This document shows, in pieces, positions 12,501 through 27,500 of a stretch of 64,000 bases of DNA. The notes beneath the pieces were generated by a model. The model was given only the letters and a program-made list of their open reading frames with translations. It made no database searches and was not told where the DNA came from. Source of the stretch: Pagrus major (Eukaryota; Chordata; Actinopteri; Spariformes; Sparidae); contig NC_133230.1 in NCBI RefSeq assembly GCF_040436345.1, forward strand, positions 8,887,297 to 8,951,296, read 5' to 3'. The position numbers and the translations under genes are program-made. Each line of letters opens with the position of its first letter. The stretch's first letter is position 1.

Positions 12501-15500
12501 ACAAATCCTCCGCCATAGTCTTGCCGGTCAACTTTAACATCTTAGTTCAAGCTTATATACGATTATACAGTCTATAGCTATTGAACCAAAACACAGCCAT
12601 GCTCCATCTGTTACACTTACTCGCAATCATGATGGTCTTGGAGTTGCCGCCCAAGCTGTCTTTCAGCAGCCAGGTTAGGACCGAGTCCCTGTAGGGGATG
12701 AAGCAATGCCTCCTCCCACCACCTCCTCCTCCTCCAGACAGGGAGCTGCTGTGGCTTCCCACCGTGCTGCCATCGCCCTCAGAAGCCATACTGTTGATGC
12801 TCTGACAGCTGCTGGACATCTGGGAGTTCTGGGCTGTGGAAGAAGTGGGAAGAAGGGATAGTCGACAGATTTATGAAGTGTTATGGTTAGAAGGGAATAA
12901 TGTAAAGATGGAGGGAAAAAGGAATTTGTTGAGGTTCATGCTAGATTGAAATCTTTCTTGGACATCATCACTACAAATTGAAGCATCTTTATTTACCAAG
13001 AGCAGATATGACAATGCCCAAAGTGACCAGGGACTTGTTGATGTTAGAGCCCTCTGTCAGTCTATCCCTGCAGTAGTGAGGGTCTGCTCGTTCACTGTCA
13101 GACACAACATAAACACAACATGAGGTTAATGTCATTTTCAGAGATTAAGACAAAGATTATCCAATGAAAGAATGTGGAATTGAGAATCTCAGGTCAGTAG
13201 CAACGATCCACTAGGGGGCAGTTTTGTCTATTACTTTGACTGAAAAGATGTTGAGATAAAAAACCCAACAGAAGGAAAAAACAGCTTCACCTTCCAGCCA
13301 AGTCCACCAGGTTTATCTTGCTGACAGTTTCAGAAGGAAGGTTGTTTTCTAGGATTGCCTGTGGAGAAAGGACACGAGAAATCATAATGGAATCTGCAAA
13401 AAAGATCATTAACAGATGAGTATAGCTGTATGTGAGCAGAGAGGGCTGGGAGAGATGATGACCTGTGTGTACTGGATGGTGAAGATGGCGTGGGATCTGC
13501 TGCTGGCATCATGGTTGTGGGTTGCTGCTGTGATTCGGTTGGCGATGCCTTCCTCCAAAAGGTCCATGGCCTGCTTGCAATCTGAGACCACATGCTGCGA
13601 CAGGTCTGATTAGAGCGAAACAAACAGAGGGAACACGCTGAGTGAAATGAGCCAAAATACAGATAGTGTTGTGGGTTTATATGAACCTAAAAATGTTTGT
13701 TAATTAACCAAATTCAGGAGATGGAAAGTAATTAATGTATAACTTCTTGTGAGAGGGATTGCAGCTAAGGTTCATTCTGTTGTTGGGTATCAAGATGCAT
13801 AGTTTACAATTGTTAGGATCTAAAAAAACATACATACATTTATAGAATCCTTAAAAAACATGTCAAATAATGAAGATAAAAGAGGATTAATCTACTTTCT
13901 TAATTAACATTTTAAGGTTATGGTTGTGTATGGCTACCCTAGGTAGAAGAAACTAAAATGTAAAACAGTTTTTGAAAAACATTTTGGAACGCTTAAACTG
14001 TTAACGCAGCCAACAATTACACCGATGACACTGCAGTAAACAAAAAAAGATAGTCATGTAGAAGAGGAAAAAAAGGAGAAGGATAGAGACATGAAAAAGA
14101 CACAAACAGGATGTATGTCTCATCATAACTTGCTCACAATTTCCCACAGCATTTAACAGCAAAAACCTCTAACAATGCTCTACTTCCAGGCGTGAATCAC
14201 GTATCTTGAGAACTGTAAAACACATGTGCACACAGATTACGACAAAGCCTCATGGTGCCAAAACGTGGTCACTTATTCCTTGTTTTAAATAAACATTTAA
14301 TACAAACATTTTGATTCTTTCAAAAAGAATGACAGTAAAACACTGTTTTATGGACTCGTGTTGAAGGCGGAGAAGTAAAAGCTGGGACTCCTCTGCGTGT
14401 GCACTGTGGGTGTGTGTGTGTGTGGTGAAGCGTTCGCCTTGGAACCACAAGGAAATGACTTCACTTCCTCTGGTCAACTGGGATTTCTCCTGATACGGAC
14501 AATGAGTGGATGTGGGGCTTTAAATGTAGAGAGGCGGGCGGATGAGAGGGAGAGACAGAAAGAGGAGGGAGGGGAGAGAAGAGAAGATGGAAGGAGATAT
14601 AAAAAGGAAAAGAGAGGGAAAGTAAGACGAGCTAAAAGAAGAGTCTGGATTAGAGCCAGGACGGCCAATTCTGGACCAGATCAAAAGCTTTACAACGGAA
14701 CAAAATTCCACCGCTGACCACATACCACAGTGACTTGTAAACTAAACTTACAAGACACGAGCATTACTCAAAATACTGCAGACCATGTTTCACTTCCAAC
14801 TCCATAATTTGATAAAATTATGTGTATCACAGCGGTGAGACAGAAAAATATAGTTTTGGTATCCGCTCTCATCTTCACTCTCTTCATGCTTTGTGTTACA
14901 GTCAGATCCTTTTACTGTTTGACCCACTGCTGAGACTTCTGAGAGCTTGTAAAAGCACCTAATCATAAGTGCACAGAATTGTAAAACAGGGATCCTTTTT
15001 AGACTGGCCGCACTGGGGCGCCTAACTAAGGTGCATCAGCACATAACTTAGGTGCATTTAATTTCTTGACAAATTGAACTACACTGCAGACTCTTCTAAT
15101 AGACATAGAGACAGCTGACTCACATGAACGGGTCTCTTGAGTATAAAATGCCTGTATCCTCTATATCCTTTATAAACTACGATAATCTGGTCATTGGTCG
15201 CCACTTCCTCCCACACCCAGGCATCATCTCACACTCTTACTCCCCTCCTTATGTATGAGACATAAGGTTGCTGCAAGGTTATTTAAAAGAATGTTTTTCC
15301 TCTTTACACATTTGGCATCTTATTTTAATCTTGGTGAAATTATCTTTGCAGTGTTAATTAGAATTTGCTGCTAGTAGACCTTTAGCTAACTATTTAACAG
15401 ATGGAAAAAAAACAAAAGCGGAAATGTTGAAGTGAGCTCAGCATTTTGGGCAATTACACCTTGGACTGTGCATTCATGTTTGAATATTGAACTTAAATTA

Positions 15501-18500
15501 GATTGCATTTAATCTGTTTTTACTTGCTTTGTGTTGTTAGGATATCTGTTAAAACCCTTAGCTCTCTACCATTTCTGCACAGGTTTATTCAAAGTCTGTG
15601 TGTATGTGTGATTGTCTCCATGTATTTATTATCTCTTTAACATTGCAACAAAATAAATAGGGCATCACTTGGTTTTGGGGGAAGCGGGTGCAAGAGTACC
15701 TTTCAACAATTGACAGAGATTAGCCAATGGCAGTAAAGTATAGTCTTTGCAGTCAGCTGCTTTAAAAAGTATAGATGCAGGTGCCCTGAACACTCACCTT
15801 GCACGTAGGGTCCTTTATCAGGGTGTTCTCTAACTCTCAGAGAGGCTCTCTTCTTCTGCTCTCCTCGCCTCAGCAGGTCTCGCACTCGCTCGTTATAGAT
15901 CTCCAGGAAACTGAAACGAGGAACATAAGGATGAGAAAACATCCACACACTTGATGAAATGTCAGAATTGGATTATCTAATGTCCATTTTATCAATCCCA
16001 TTACTGAGATGTATACCACAGGCCCACATACAGTCCCATTGCCAGTTTATTATCTGCATTTTTCTGTGTGTCAAAGTTTATCTTTCAAGCACTCTGCCTT
16101 TATTGGAGAGTTGACAACACAGAGACAAGGGAGGGGGTTGACATATGACAATGGCTGTGTTTGAACCGGGGCGTAGTCATGGTTACATGGTTCTGTACGA
16201 CCAAATGACCCAGAAAAACATTCAACACTATCGAAATAACCATCTTTGAATCATAAAAACAATACATTACAACCCAGAAAGCATAATATCTATCTCAGCT
16301 TTGTCAAATTAATCACCTTCAATAAGCTGTTCTAAGGTGACCTCCAAAACAGACAAGAAAATCCAGTATTTGATTTGCATTACATTGCCTGTAGCTTTGC
16401 AGCATAATCATTAAGGTAAGTGCCTGTCTAATTTGAATTTCAGGAAAGGGAAAGACAATAAAACCGTACCTGATCTCCACCCTGCTTGAGTTTTGCCCAT
16501 CAGGAAAAGTGTCTTCAGACCTAAAGAGACCCTGTAAGGAAAGGAAGAAATGCGATTTAGTTCAACACGGGGTAGTCAGTAGCTAAATTATCAGTGTCGA
16601 CTACTTTGAAATTTACAATCCACAGACATACCTGGCAGATCCGAGGGGTCAAGCCAATGGAGTCCTGACGGGAAAACACAGAGAGTGAGGGCGCATTAGT
16701 ATTACTAACCTTTGCCAACAGCTTTGAGGATTGAGGACTTCATCACAATATGTTCTCATTTGCCTATTTGCAGTGCAGCATGGTTTTATACGTTGTATAA
16801 CATTGTGTTTCATTGCTTCCATTATGACTGGTGAGGCCTGAAAAATGAATATAATGCCACACAGATATTTCTTCTCACCGGAGTACCCATCATGGTGTAT
16901 GTCTTGCCAGATCCCGTTTGGCCGTAAGCAAATAGGCACACATTGTAGCCCTCAGAGGCTCCAGACAGCACCGACACACCTAGGTCCTGGAACACCTGAG
17001 GAACAAACACACACATCCTAAATCACAAATAACCAAAGAAAGACCAATTAAGAGGTGTCTATAGATAACTGAATGGAGTCAGACAGTGTGGATTACCCTG
17101 CCTATTTTTCAAATGGGCTAGATAATTAAGAAAGGTGCTGATTCAGGATGAAAATCAGTTCAACTATACATGTCAACAATAGACGCAAACACATTTTAAT
17201 GCATGTTTTAATAAAAGAAAAAGTAGGTGCTCTTGTGGGCCCATGTGTTTACACTTTAAGCTGATGTCCTTGATCTTAATCACATTGTGTTTTTACACGA
17301 GTGTAGAATTACACCAAGGTTCCACCATCACAATGCTGTGGCACCGGGCCAGTGGCGGGGAGGTAACGTTGCTTCCTGCTGAGGTGTTTGGGTAAGGAGC
17401 AGGGAGGTCAGCTAATACTCTGGGTAAACAACTTTGCAGAATGTGTATGTGAGAGAAACAAATGTGAGAGTATAAAGACTTTGAGAAGTGACTGGGTCAG
17501 GAAAATAAACGCTGCCGAAAAGCGCGGTGGTGAGACGGGGGATCCGGGGGAGTCCCACTCAAAACAATCAACTGAGGCCTCATGTTTTGTTTCTCTCTTA
17601 GTCTGCATCTGAGTGCCGCGGTCTAGAGATTATTAGCACGAGGCCAAATCACAACCTCTTAGTTTATTATGAGAAGTTTAAGTTGTATGGAACAAATGCT
17701 GGACAGCGTATCAAGTTGGTGTATACATATATCATTCAGTTTTCAGGAAGAAATCGGTTGTAATTAGGGTAAATTTACACACCATCTTTGGTAAAGGCAG
17801 TGTTGTCATGAGCATTCCTGACAGTTGTCATAATATAGAAGAATCTGGGCGTCAAAGTCAAATATCTTGCATTGTGATAATAAGAGCTGATAATTAATGA
17901 ACCACCTTGCTGTACACCACACCTTGTGAATGGTGAGCAATGTGGGTGTTTTCCACTTGATATCATTTATTATTATAGGCCAGCAGCACCTGTGTGTGCA
18001 TGTGTTACTAGGTAAAGGTAATATAAATGGACAAATGATCAGTCTTCTCTACTGTTATTCTTTCTTTGTTTATTACCGATAAGCAAAAAGAAACTCTATC
18101 AGAACCAGTTCCTCAGGACATGTGGCCTCATCGGTAATCCAAAAGCTCAGTCCAAAGGCAACACATGCCTTGGGGGTGGACAGCAACCTGATCTACACCA
18201 GACCTGAGACACAGCACATTCCCCCCCAGAACCATAACACAGCCTGGAGATCAATGAGGGGTCCCCTCCCCTGGCCCCCAGGCTCAAGCCAGGACCACAG
18301 ATACTGGTGGGTAAGTACACAGGGATCAAACGCAGGAACCTTTTCAACATATACCTCCCGTGTGTGTGACTACCAACCACTGTCAGGAGAAGCGAGAACC
18401 TGGAGCTAAGCCTGTGTATACTTTAAGCTCACAAAACGGTGGGAATAGGTTTGGGTTGGATGTGGTTGAAAGCTCTCGTGAAAGGCCTGGGCCCTGTGAA

Positions 18501-21500
18501 AGCACCCTGAAACGATTCGATGGTCATCTGGTTGTTTTTAGGAGTGTCTGAATATATGTGTTTTAGTATTCAACAGCCTTGAGTTTTCTCTGAGAAAAGT
18601 GAAATGTTCAACGCTGATACGGTGGAATGAAGCGTCTTATCTGACCACAGTGGCCAACTGATAAAGCAAACAATAACAGTGAGTATATGAACTCCCAAGG
18701 TTAAGACAGAGACTATCACATGTAATACAGAACACTGGTTACCTGCCTGAAAAGTAAATCACAACCATAAGACACTATTATGTAGTAAATATAGAGCGAT
18801 ATTGGCCTATCACAGAATTATCTGTATCGGCCTATATGTTGTCCAATATGCACCAATTTGAAAAGTTTGTAGGGTTTTTTTTGAGAGAGAGATTATACTG
18901 CAGAATAAGATGCCTGAGGTAACTTTTAATAATTAAATTCCCAGAAATGTACTGTCTCTGTGCACTGATGTCTCTGTGCACTAATGTTATTTAAACTAGT
19001 TAAACTGAAAAATATCCTGCCTTCGTTACAAACTTGTGATTGGCATTTTCCAATTTTGCAGACTTAACTGTACAGATTAATCAACAAAGACTGTGTTAGC
19101 TGCAGCCCTAAACCCTACAGACACCATTTTTCATTTTAAAGTATTACTCTGTATCCAAGCCAACCATGTGCAGACAACAGCCACGTGTTACTAGTAAAAG
19201 TGCTGCCACAACGGCTGTCTTACTCAATGACCTTATAAATCACCCAACAGGCACTGTGGAAGAAAAATCTAACACATCATTATTCCCATGCACAGGAATC
19301 TATTTAACAGTTGTGAGTAAAGACAGTTTTTTAGCTTAACCAGGGCTGCATATAATGATTAATTTCATTATTGATAAATCTGCAGGTTATTTTATTTTAT
19401 CAGACCAACAGTTCCAACACAAACATATTCAACTATATAACATACATGATGAAGAAAAGCATAGAGCTATAATACCAAGAAAAATGTAACTGTTAGTGTC
19501 TTATGTAACTGTTGCCCAATAAACAGTGATGTGTCAAAGCGCGCAGTCCCCCTGGAGTCCAGACCACCAAGTGTTGCCCCCTGCCTCTTGGCTGAATGGA
19601 GGCTTAAACATGGAGACAAAAAGCAGCGCCGCCCCTGTCTTGTCCTCATCCTACTATTCAAAAACAGACATAGACAACCTCTCCTCCCTCAAACACAGAG
19701 AATCAATACTGCCCTTGTTAAAGTCGACCCTCTTAAATTTACTCTATGGGGCTGCGACAAGGCTGAGGGTCCCTCCAGGTTTCGCACAAAGAGCAGGAAC
19801 TTCACTTCAACTGAGCGCTCCGTCTCTGAACTTGACTCTCTCTTTTCTCCCTGTACACTATTCCTTTTGTTTTCTCTGTTTCGACATCGATTTGCCTGTT
19901 TGGTTACATCAAAAGTGTGCAAAATACTTTAAATAACCTCTGAACAAAACCACAAGAGGAAGCATAAACTTATTTCAACCTCTTGAGAAAACTGTGTGTA
20001 TGAGTTTTGTCTAGACAGGCGACATTAAAACAATCCTGTTGTTTGTCATCACTGTCACGCCAAATTAAATCAGTAGACTGTCATTTGTGCCATTGCGCTC
20101 CGGCTCCCCCACAACCCACTTTCACAGTTTGCAGCACCCTGCAGCACCGGGAGGTATTTTTGGTCGAACAAAGCCGCTGAGGTAAGAGACATGTTGCATT
20201 GTGGGAATGGAAATGTACTCCAGGATCAAATGAAGCAGGAGAAAAACAGCCTGAAGATAAAGTGACTTGGCCAGAGCCGTAGCAAGCGTGCAGGCTGGTC
20301 GGTCGCCTCGAAACACACACAGGGGACAGACTAAACACCTCCATTAACAGGAAGGGGGTTGTCACCAGCAGGCCGCTGCACGTGCATGTGTGTGTGTGCA
20401 TGTGTGTGTCTCGGACCGGCTTAGAGGAAACAGCGTCCACAACAAGGACAAAAGCCTCAGAGTTTACTTCCCTCTCTGAGGAAAAAATGTACAAACAATC
20501 AAACAATGAAAGAGGAAAAGCAGAATATAGATTTCATTCTTTTCAAGGAAATAGGTCAAATTCATCAGGCCAAAACAGAGAGGAGGGAAGGAAGAACAAA
20601 ACAAGGCTTGGGGTTAGAAAAGATGGCAAAAGGCCTCCAGATATAGCTGAAGGCAAAGAAAAGGACAGTCTGTTTTGGCCAAGACACAGTACAGCATATT
20701 TCTACATGAATTGCAGGTTATGATCCGCTACAAGACCTCTTGCACAAGTACCAACTTACTCCCATCTTTGCCCCTCTTCAATACAAAGTAGAAAAGATAG
20801 CGTTCAGAGAAAAGAGGTGTCACTTCATTGCACGCTGCAGGCTTCTACTACATTTACAGTATCTTTCGATTTCATTCTCTATCGTTCAAAGATTCAAATT
20901 TCAAGCAATGCAAAGTCAGGAGATGGAAAAAGAGAGCACAGCTTTAAATTAATACCACTACATGATATGCATAACAGCTATTTCTGGAGTAGTGACATAA
21001 GAAGAGATGCTATCTTATAAAATCCTACCTTGGCAACAGATCTAAGAAGGAAAGTAAAAATATAATGTGCGTGTCTAACTAAGTTGGACCAGATTTCTTT
21101 GAGGAAAATTAGGTCTCCTGAAAAACAAGGAACCAGATAAGTTCCATGTTGGTTTTGAAACATGGGAAACACTTTTTTTCTCCAAAGAGGCAGCCTAGTT
21201 GGTGGCCTGGTAACAGAGAAAAAAAAATTGGAGGAACGTAGCAAAGTGGGTGAGAAATGTTGAGAAAGAGTAGCAGTAGTGAAATAAAGAGACAGAATGA
21301 TAAAGACAGGCTGACAAGAGTGAAAAAGTAATGGTGTAATGCCTCTGTAATGACTTAAGTCTTGTAATCACTGGCTGTGGAAAATGCCAATTTCTGGTCT
21401 GGTTTTATGTGGGCTGCCCTACACTAAAGCCTGGAGAAGTATTTATGTGTAGTGGGTGGGTGTGTGTGTGTGTGTGTGTAAGTAAATGTGTGTAAGATGT

Positions 21501-24500
21501 TGTCAAGGGTGATGGCACAAGGCCAGACGAGTAAAGCGAAGCACTTCGCCACATTTAAAAACTCCAACTCCTCAGTGTTTTTGCCAGCTTTGACGCAACC
21601 AAAAGGACAGAGATTAATTTTTCCTCCTCAACAGCTCTCACTGAAAGGATGTCTAAGAGCTCAATGCAAAGACATGAGACTGCAAGCAAGAAAATAAGTG
21701 CTAAAGGAGATGCAACTTTCTCCCAAACTCGCCACGTCCAGGAGTGAACAGCTGCAGATGAAGCTAGGGTCCCTCGGTTCCCGTCCCACGTTTTCCAACT
21801 GGGTTACACAAACACAACAGCTGGACCCTGAGCAAAAACTAAATGCTTTGGTTTAGACACAGGAAAAAAAAGGTCACTGGGGATCCTTGTCCTGACTTCC
21901 TGCTAAAAATCTGAGTGAGAGAATAAGAGGTGAAAGAGAGAGAAATGTAAGAGGGAGGACACAGACAGAGAGACAGAGTCAGAGAGGAAGCTGTTTGGCA
22001 GGAGTTCAACAACGCTCTCGTTTGTCACACTTGGACAGAATTTGTAGGTCAAATTAGCATCGAGGGCCGGAGAGGCTGCGAGCCACGGAGGAGGGGGAGA
22101 CAGAGATGTGCAGGCCAAGCAGATAGGCTGCTCCTCATTACCCAGGCCTCCCTACACATGGGAATGAAGGACAGTGGGAGAAAGTAGAACAGAGGGCAGG
22201 AAAGTGAACCAAAAAATGAAGGCAGTGGGGCTCTCTGGCAGTGCACTCCAGTTTTTAGTGCACATTCTTGTTGCAACTGACACTGGGGCAAAGGCTAGGC
22301 TTAAAACAAATAAATAAAACCATATCTGGACAGAGTTTGGGGATTTGCTCCTCCTCCCCAAAGCACAACCCTGGAGAGGAGTGCTGCATGCTACGCTCTT
22401 CATGGCAGGCTGAAAATGACTTCTCCAGCTTTCAGACTGATGGGAGCCTTGTGTAATATCCATAAGGTACAGTGGTACAGTATGGGCTCCTTCACTGGGG
22501 GATTAAACTGATGCAATACAGGGCTCAACAATAAGGAGTGCCCGTTCGCCTGGGGCAAGTAAAATCTCACAGCGGGCCAGTAAATCTAGCCACTCACTCA
22601 CCTGAACAGGCAAGTGGTAAAAAGGAATTATACACATATTTTTTCCCAGAACTCATGATGGGAGCAGCTAAGGTGAGAGCTATCATGCTTCCTTCAGTAA
22701 AGTATTTTCTATCTTATTCTCTTCCTTCCTAGATAAGTGGATCTCCGTGAGTCAGTTAACAAAAGATCCAACTTTGGCACCCAGAGTTGTAATGTGCAGG
22801 CTCTACTTGTTTTTCTGAGAGGTTTGACCTGCACCTTCCTGATCTATCGAACCACTTTCAGTCTCTGTTGTTACAACTCCTCTTATCCACTGCCTCCACT
22901 CACAGAGAGCAGTAGGTCTGCACTTAAATCACAGGTGCTCTTCCTGTATCCATATGGCGTAGATCTCATATTTCTCTGTTGACAGCATGTGGTTTATTTG
23001 GTGTCCTGTTTGTAGTTAATTCAAACCAGGCCGGACTGGAGTGGACTGTGTAGGGGGGGATAAACTGCTCACGTGTGTGTGGAGGATTCTTCTCATACAC
23101 AGAGAAGCTATTCTTTCCCCAGTCTGCAGCGCCACTGACACACAGACCTAGAAACACTGCGAGGCATAATCGAATCACAAACTGCATCGACAGAGAGCGA
23201 AGAGGAGGAGGAGGAGGCGGAGAGGGAAAAACCCCAGCAAGCCGACTCCTTTTGGCAATAAAAAACAGCATTGTGCTCTGAGACAAATCCTCAGCAGTGA
23301 CGTCTTTGCCCTGAAATTTAACTGCGAAAAATCACTTAGCAAGGCAGCTGTGCATTTGGCAGTAGAGAGCTGGGGGCTGCAGAGGCACAGTGGACCCCCT
23401 GCCCAATTCCCCTCCTCCTCCTATGCCCGAGGAATTCACATTCCCACTTTCTCTAATCAGTTTTCTCTTGCCATTCCCTCTCTCAATCCTCTGCCTCTTT
23501 TTCACTTTCCTCTACCCATGCTTCATGCTGTCAAAAGCAATAAACAAGCTGAAGTGTTTGTGATATTAAATAGTGGAAAAAGCTATTTATTAGCTCAAAA
23601 CAAAGGCTGCATCTAGAAAAATAGCCCCAGTTCTCTCCTGCACAGCTGGCTATGATTACAGATTATGCCTCTCTTTCGAAAACCTACTTCTTCTCACCTT
23701 TCTCCGTCCTCTACGCTCAACTATCTTTGAGACACTTTTCCCCAAAGATGCAACTTAAAAAACTGAGCATCCCATCCAGTCAGACAAGCTTTTATCTTGT
23801 GGGGAGACCTCACTGACAAGAATGCAACCATGTCTGCACCCAAAATATAAATTAAGATACCACATTTCTGTCTACTCTCTGCACTGTAACAGTGTACAAC
23901 AATGGAAACCAGCACTTTTGCATGGAGATGTTCTGTAGACAGGAGTGGGGGGGATGTAGTGCTGGGTGCGGTGGGATGATGCTGGACAGGAAAAGCAGGA
24001 GTTAATATCCACTTTGCTCTTGTCTCATTCCACCACGGGCTCAGATTGTCTCGTGGGGACTATAATACGAGACAAATTCAGAGCAAGTCCTTCTCTTCCT
24101 GCTCTGGAAAAAGAACAGTGTGCTAAAATATATTTTTACAGTAGAGACCATGAGAACATCCAGTGCTGGCATAAACAGCATCAGCTCATTAATGTGTTAA
24201 AACACATGCTGTGGGACACAAGATAAGAGAGAGACTGGATCCATAAAACCCAGTTGAGGGTATTTACCTAAATGTAATGCCACTGAGTGAAATGAGGCGA
24301 CACAACAGTGTGGGAACATTGTTGTACAACTTTGGTTACGGATAACAAATCTGCCTACTCAACCAGCCACTTAGACTCTTCACTGCTCTAAAGAGCAATT
24401 TGTCTGGGAAGATAGTTGGAGCGGCTCTTGAATGATAGTGTCCACCTGCCACTGTTGATCCATTAATCTGTCTCGCTGCCCGACAACATAAACACAGCAT

Positions 24501-27500
24501 TTTCTCCTTTTTACGTCAGGCACTGTGTCGTTAGATCAACCAAAGAAATGTCCAATTCAAATATTTTCAGCTGTGATGTAATTAGCAAATAACTGACGTG
24601 ATCATCCACAAGATTCTTGTTAAAGAGACGATTCTTCAGAATCTGGGGCAGGAAAGGAGGTCAGAATTAAATCCAGCAGCTCTGTCCTTCACTTGTGTCT
24701 TTTTCGCCCACCACGGGTCAACAGACAGAGGAATGTCTTGTGGCAACCAGGCCCCTGTGACTGGACACAAATCTGCTGAGGATAGCCAGAGCCAGAAAAG
24801 TGGGGGGGGAAAAGGAGAGAGGAAGAAGTGTTGTGTTGTCTGCCGCTCTGCACAGTGTGTAGGCCATCACAGCCCTGTCTTTCTGAAACACATACAAAGG
24901 CAGCTCTGACAAGAGCAGAGACAGGCAGCGAGGGAGTGGCAGATGAGAGGAGATTTAACTGTAAAAACTAAGGGTGCTTCTATTGTGCTCAACAATGAAA
25001 ACTCCATAAAAATTCAAATTAATAACAAGGCGACTAATCTAAAAAAAGAACTCTCTATATGAGAAGGCTCTGCAGAGATTTCCTGTCATGGAATCAGCCA
25101 GAACTTCCTCTTGATCTGGAGCCCGTCTCAGGTTCCAGCAACACCCTCCAATCAAAGCAACACAAAGATATCTAATCGACCAATCAAAGCCTGGACATGA
25201 AAAGCGAGCTGACTCTAGCCATGCCATGTCTGAGGCAAAGAGACTTCTGGGTAACAGATGGAGCTGATATCATATCCCCCAAGTGGCCATCTGTGTAAAA
25301 ACACACGCCATACACACCCCTCTTGTTGTGGTTTGTCTACAAGGACACAGCTTCCTCTGGGCTCTTTCCTTGGTACAGAGGTTGTGTTTGGCGGCCAGTG
25401 TCAACTTGTGGCAAATAGCCTGGATTGGCACACACATGGTCTCCACTCACAAGAAAGCATTTATCATGACACAAAAACAAGAAAGATTGAAGAAAACACT
25501 TCATATATTACAGGTCTGCAAATTTCATGATAAGTAGGTGGTACTAGTGTCCTGATGAGGGGAAGTAAGACAGAAACTAGTTGGAAAAATACAATGGCAT
25601 GACTGGCAGAAAGTAAGCAGAAACCAGTTTGAAGTTTCCTGGAAATATATAAAGAAATTACCAGCTATTTATCATCTGGTTGTTGGAAAATGACATAATA
25701 TTATTATGAAATAATATTCGGGCAGTTTTCAATATATTTTGAGGTAATTATTAAGATAACATGTCAAACCAGATCCACTGAGGACATCAACTGTTGACTA
25801 ATGTCACTTACAATACTAATACTGACAGCAACATTTTAATATTCAGCTCTAGGGTAAAGAAACTGCTATTTAGACAGAACAAATATGGTTATTTTTTCCC
25901 CTGGAGAATCCTCTTTGTGCTTGTTCTCCTGTCAGAATCTACTCTTGTGCATCTGTAAGAGAATCAGTCAAAGCCCTGTTTATTTCTTCCATATTTCCAC
26001 TACGTAGCCACAAGCACGAACCACAGTAACAACATCAGAGAAGAACTGGGTTTGAGGCTGAAATTGTGATGTTGCAACATACTGTGGAGGGGCCTCTTCA
26101 GTCGTTATTCGGGCTATGGCACATAGCATATAAAATGTGAAAATTAAAAGAATCTTGTAACAATTAAGTGTTAAAAACCCATTACTGGGATACTGCAGTA
26201 AGGTCAAGCGCTGGACATTCCAGTTCATGTTAACAACAGTCAGTTAGGTCATTACCTCCTCCTGCGAGGCATAGTGAGGGTCTGCAGGGTCCACAGACCA
26301 GTAGCAGTAGTCAAAACAAAACTCCAGAAGCTTCTCCCTCGAATCAACGGCTCCATCTGTACGCCCATCCAGCTTCACGGAGAAAAAACACAAGGGTAAA
26401 GCACGTTAGGGTGATTTTTCACACTCAACCAATAACAGCCAACAACGAGGAAAAAAGTACAGTAAATTAATTAATTCAATTAAGCACGATGAATAAACAA
26501 GATTTTTCTTTTTTATTCACAGCTAATACAATATTGCGATGCATAATGAAATTCAAAGTATAAAAGCAAAAAGAGATAAGAGCAACATAAAAAAAAAATC
26601 ACAGTGATAAACTCCCTGATACTATAGCTTTTTTTTTTTTAATGGGACTGTTATGGTGTGGAATTGCAAGCAAGCTGTTTCCATTCATTAGCAACACAAT
26701 CCCTCCTCCAGTTCTTTAGTCGCCTCACTGCGTTAACACTAAACACCTTTCTGCTTACTGTGAATCCTGAATGTAGGAAAGACAGCACAGCAGCACTTGG
26801 GCTTGTCCAGGCACAACAGTTTCACTGAAGGACAGCAAACATTTCTTCTAATCAGTGCATTCAACCTGGACAGCCGATATCGCGTTGATATCATGGTGTT
26901 ATCTTCCTATTTGTAAGGTTAAATGTATTCCAGCTGTTGTTTGTTTTTTTATGCACGTATATCTCTTCAGGTGTACAAAACAGGTTTGTGAGAACTGGGG
27001 TGAAACACCATGTGTAATGTGTATTTTCGCTGCATTGAATCTTTGGTCTACTGAGGTAAATGTCAGTGGAGAAAGTGGCACATGCAGCTGGTTGGCTGCC
27101 GTCCTGGACTCCTTACCAAGCGGCTTCACCAACTGTGAGGCTGGTTGGGTGCACTGCCAAATTCTCGGAAACAACATCAGAGAGGGCTTGTGGCAACAGG
27201 CAACAGCTCTGGTGGGCATTTCTGCAGCCAGTATGCCTATTTTACACGCCCTCAGAACTTGCGACATCTGTGGCATTGTGTGATAAAAGGGCACATTTTT
27301 AGAGGGGCATTTTATCATGACCAGCCCAAGGCACACCTGTGCAATAATAATGCTGGTTAATCATATGCCACAGCTGTCAGAGGGATGGATAATCTTGGCA
27401 AAGGAGAAGTGCTCACCAACAGAGATTCTGATAAATTTAAAAGTGTTATTGATAACATTCAGCCTGGCATAAGAAGTTTTCTTGAAACATCAGATTTTAC

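Larger units (their letters stand above)
16996..26255 (-). other. STARD9 intron 3 (9.3 kb)
   Basis: The longest intron. It holds two dispersed repeat remnants (about 18785-19030 and 19340-19475) and a TG microsatellite (21460-21479). Open frames up to about 140 codons exist on both strands (e.g. 19526-19936 plus, 20081-20506 minus) but show no recognisable family, overlap each other in several frames, and lack exon-like splice context. I see no nested gene. Confidence 0.7.

Noticed and set aside
14397..14717. 106-codon plus frame rich in Arg, Glu and Lys
   Set aside because: Produced by the GA-rich tract; compositional artefact.
19526..19936. Two overlapping plus-strand frames of 136 and 133 codons in STARD9 intron 3
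   Set aside because: Different frames over the same bases with no recognisable domain, no splice-site context and no neighbouring exons of similar style.
20081..20506. 141-codon minus frame in STARD9 intron 3
   Set aside because: Low-complexity Cys/His/Thr runs arise from a TG-rich stretch, and it would not fit the STARD9 phase between exons 3 and 4.
26855..27336. Open frames of about 142 and 145 codons on opposite strands, possibly a nested gene
   Set aside because: They overlap almost completely, and the minus frame contains a transposase-like N-terminus ([15 protein letters not shown]). Best explained as a decayed Tc1-like fragment.
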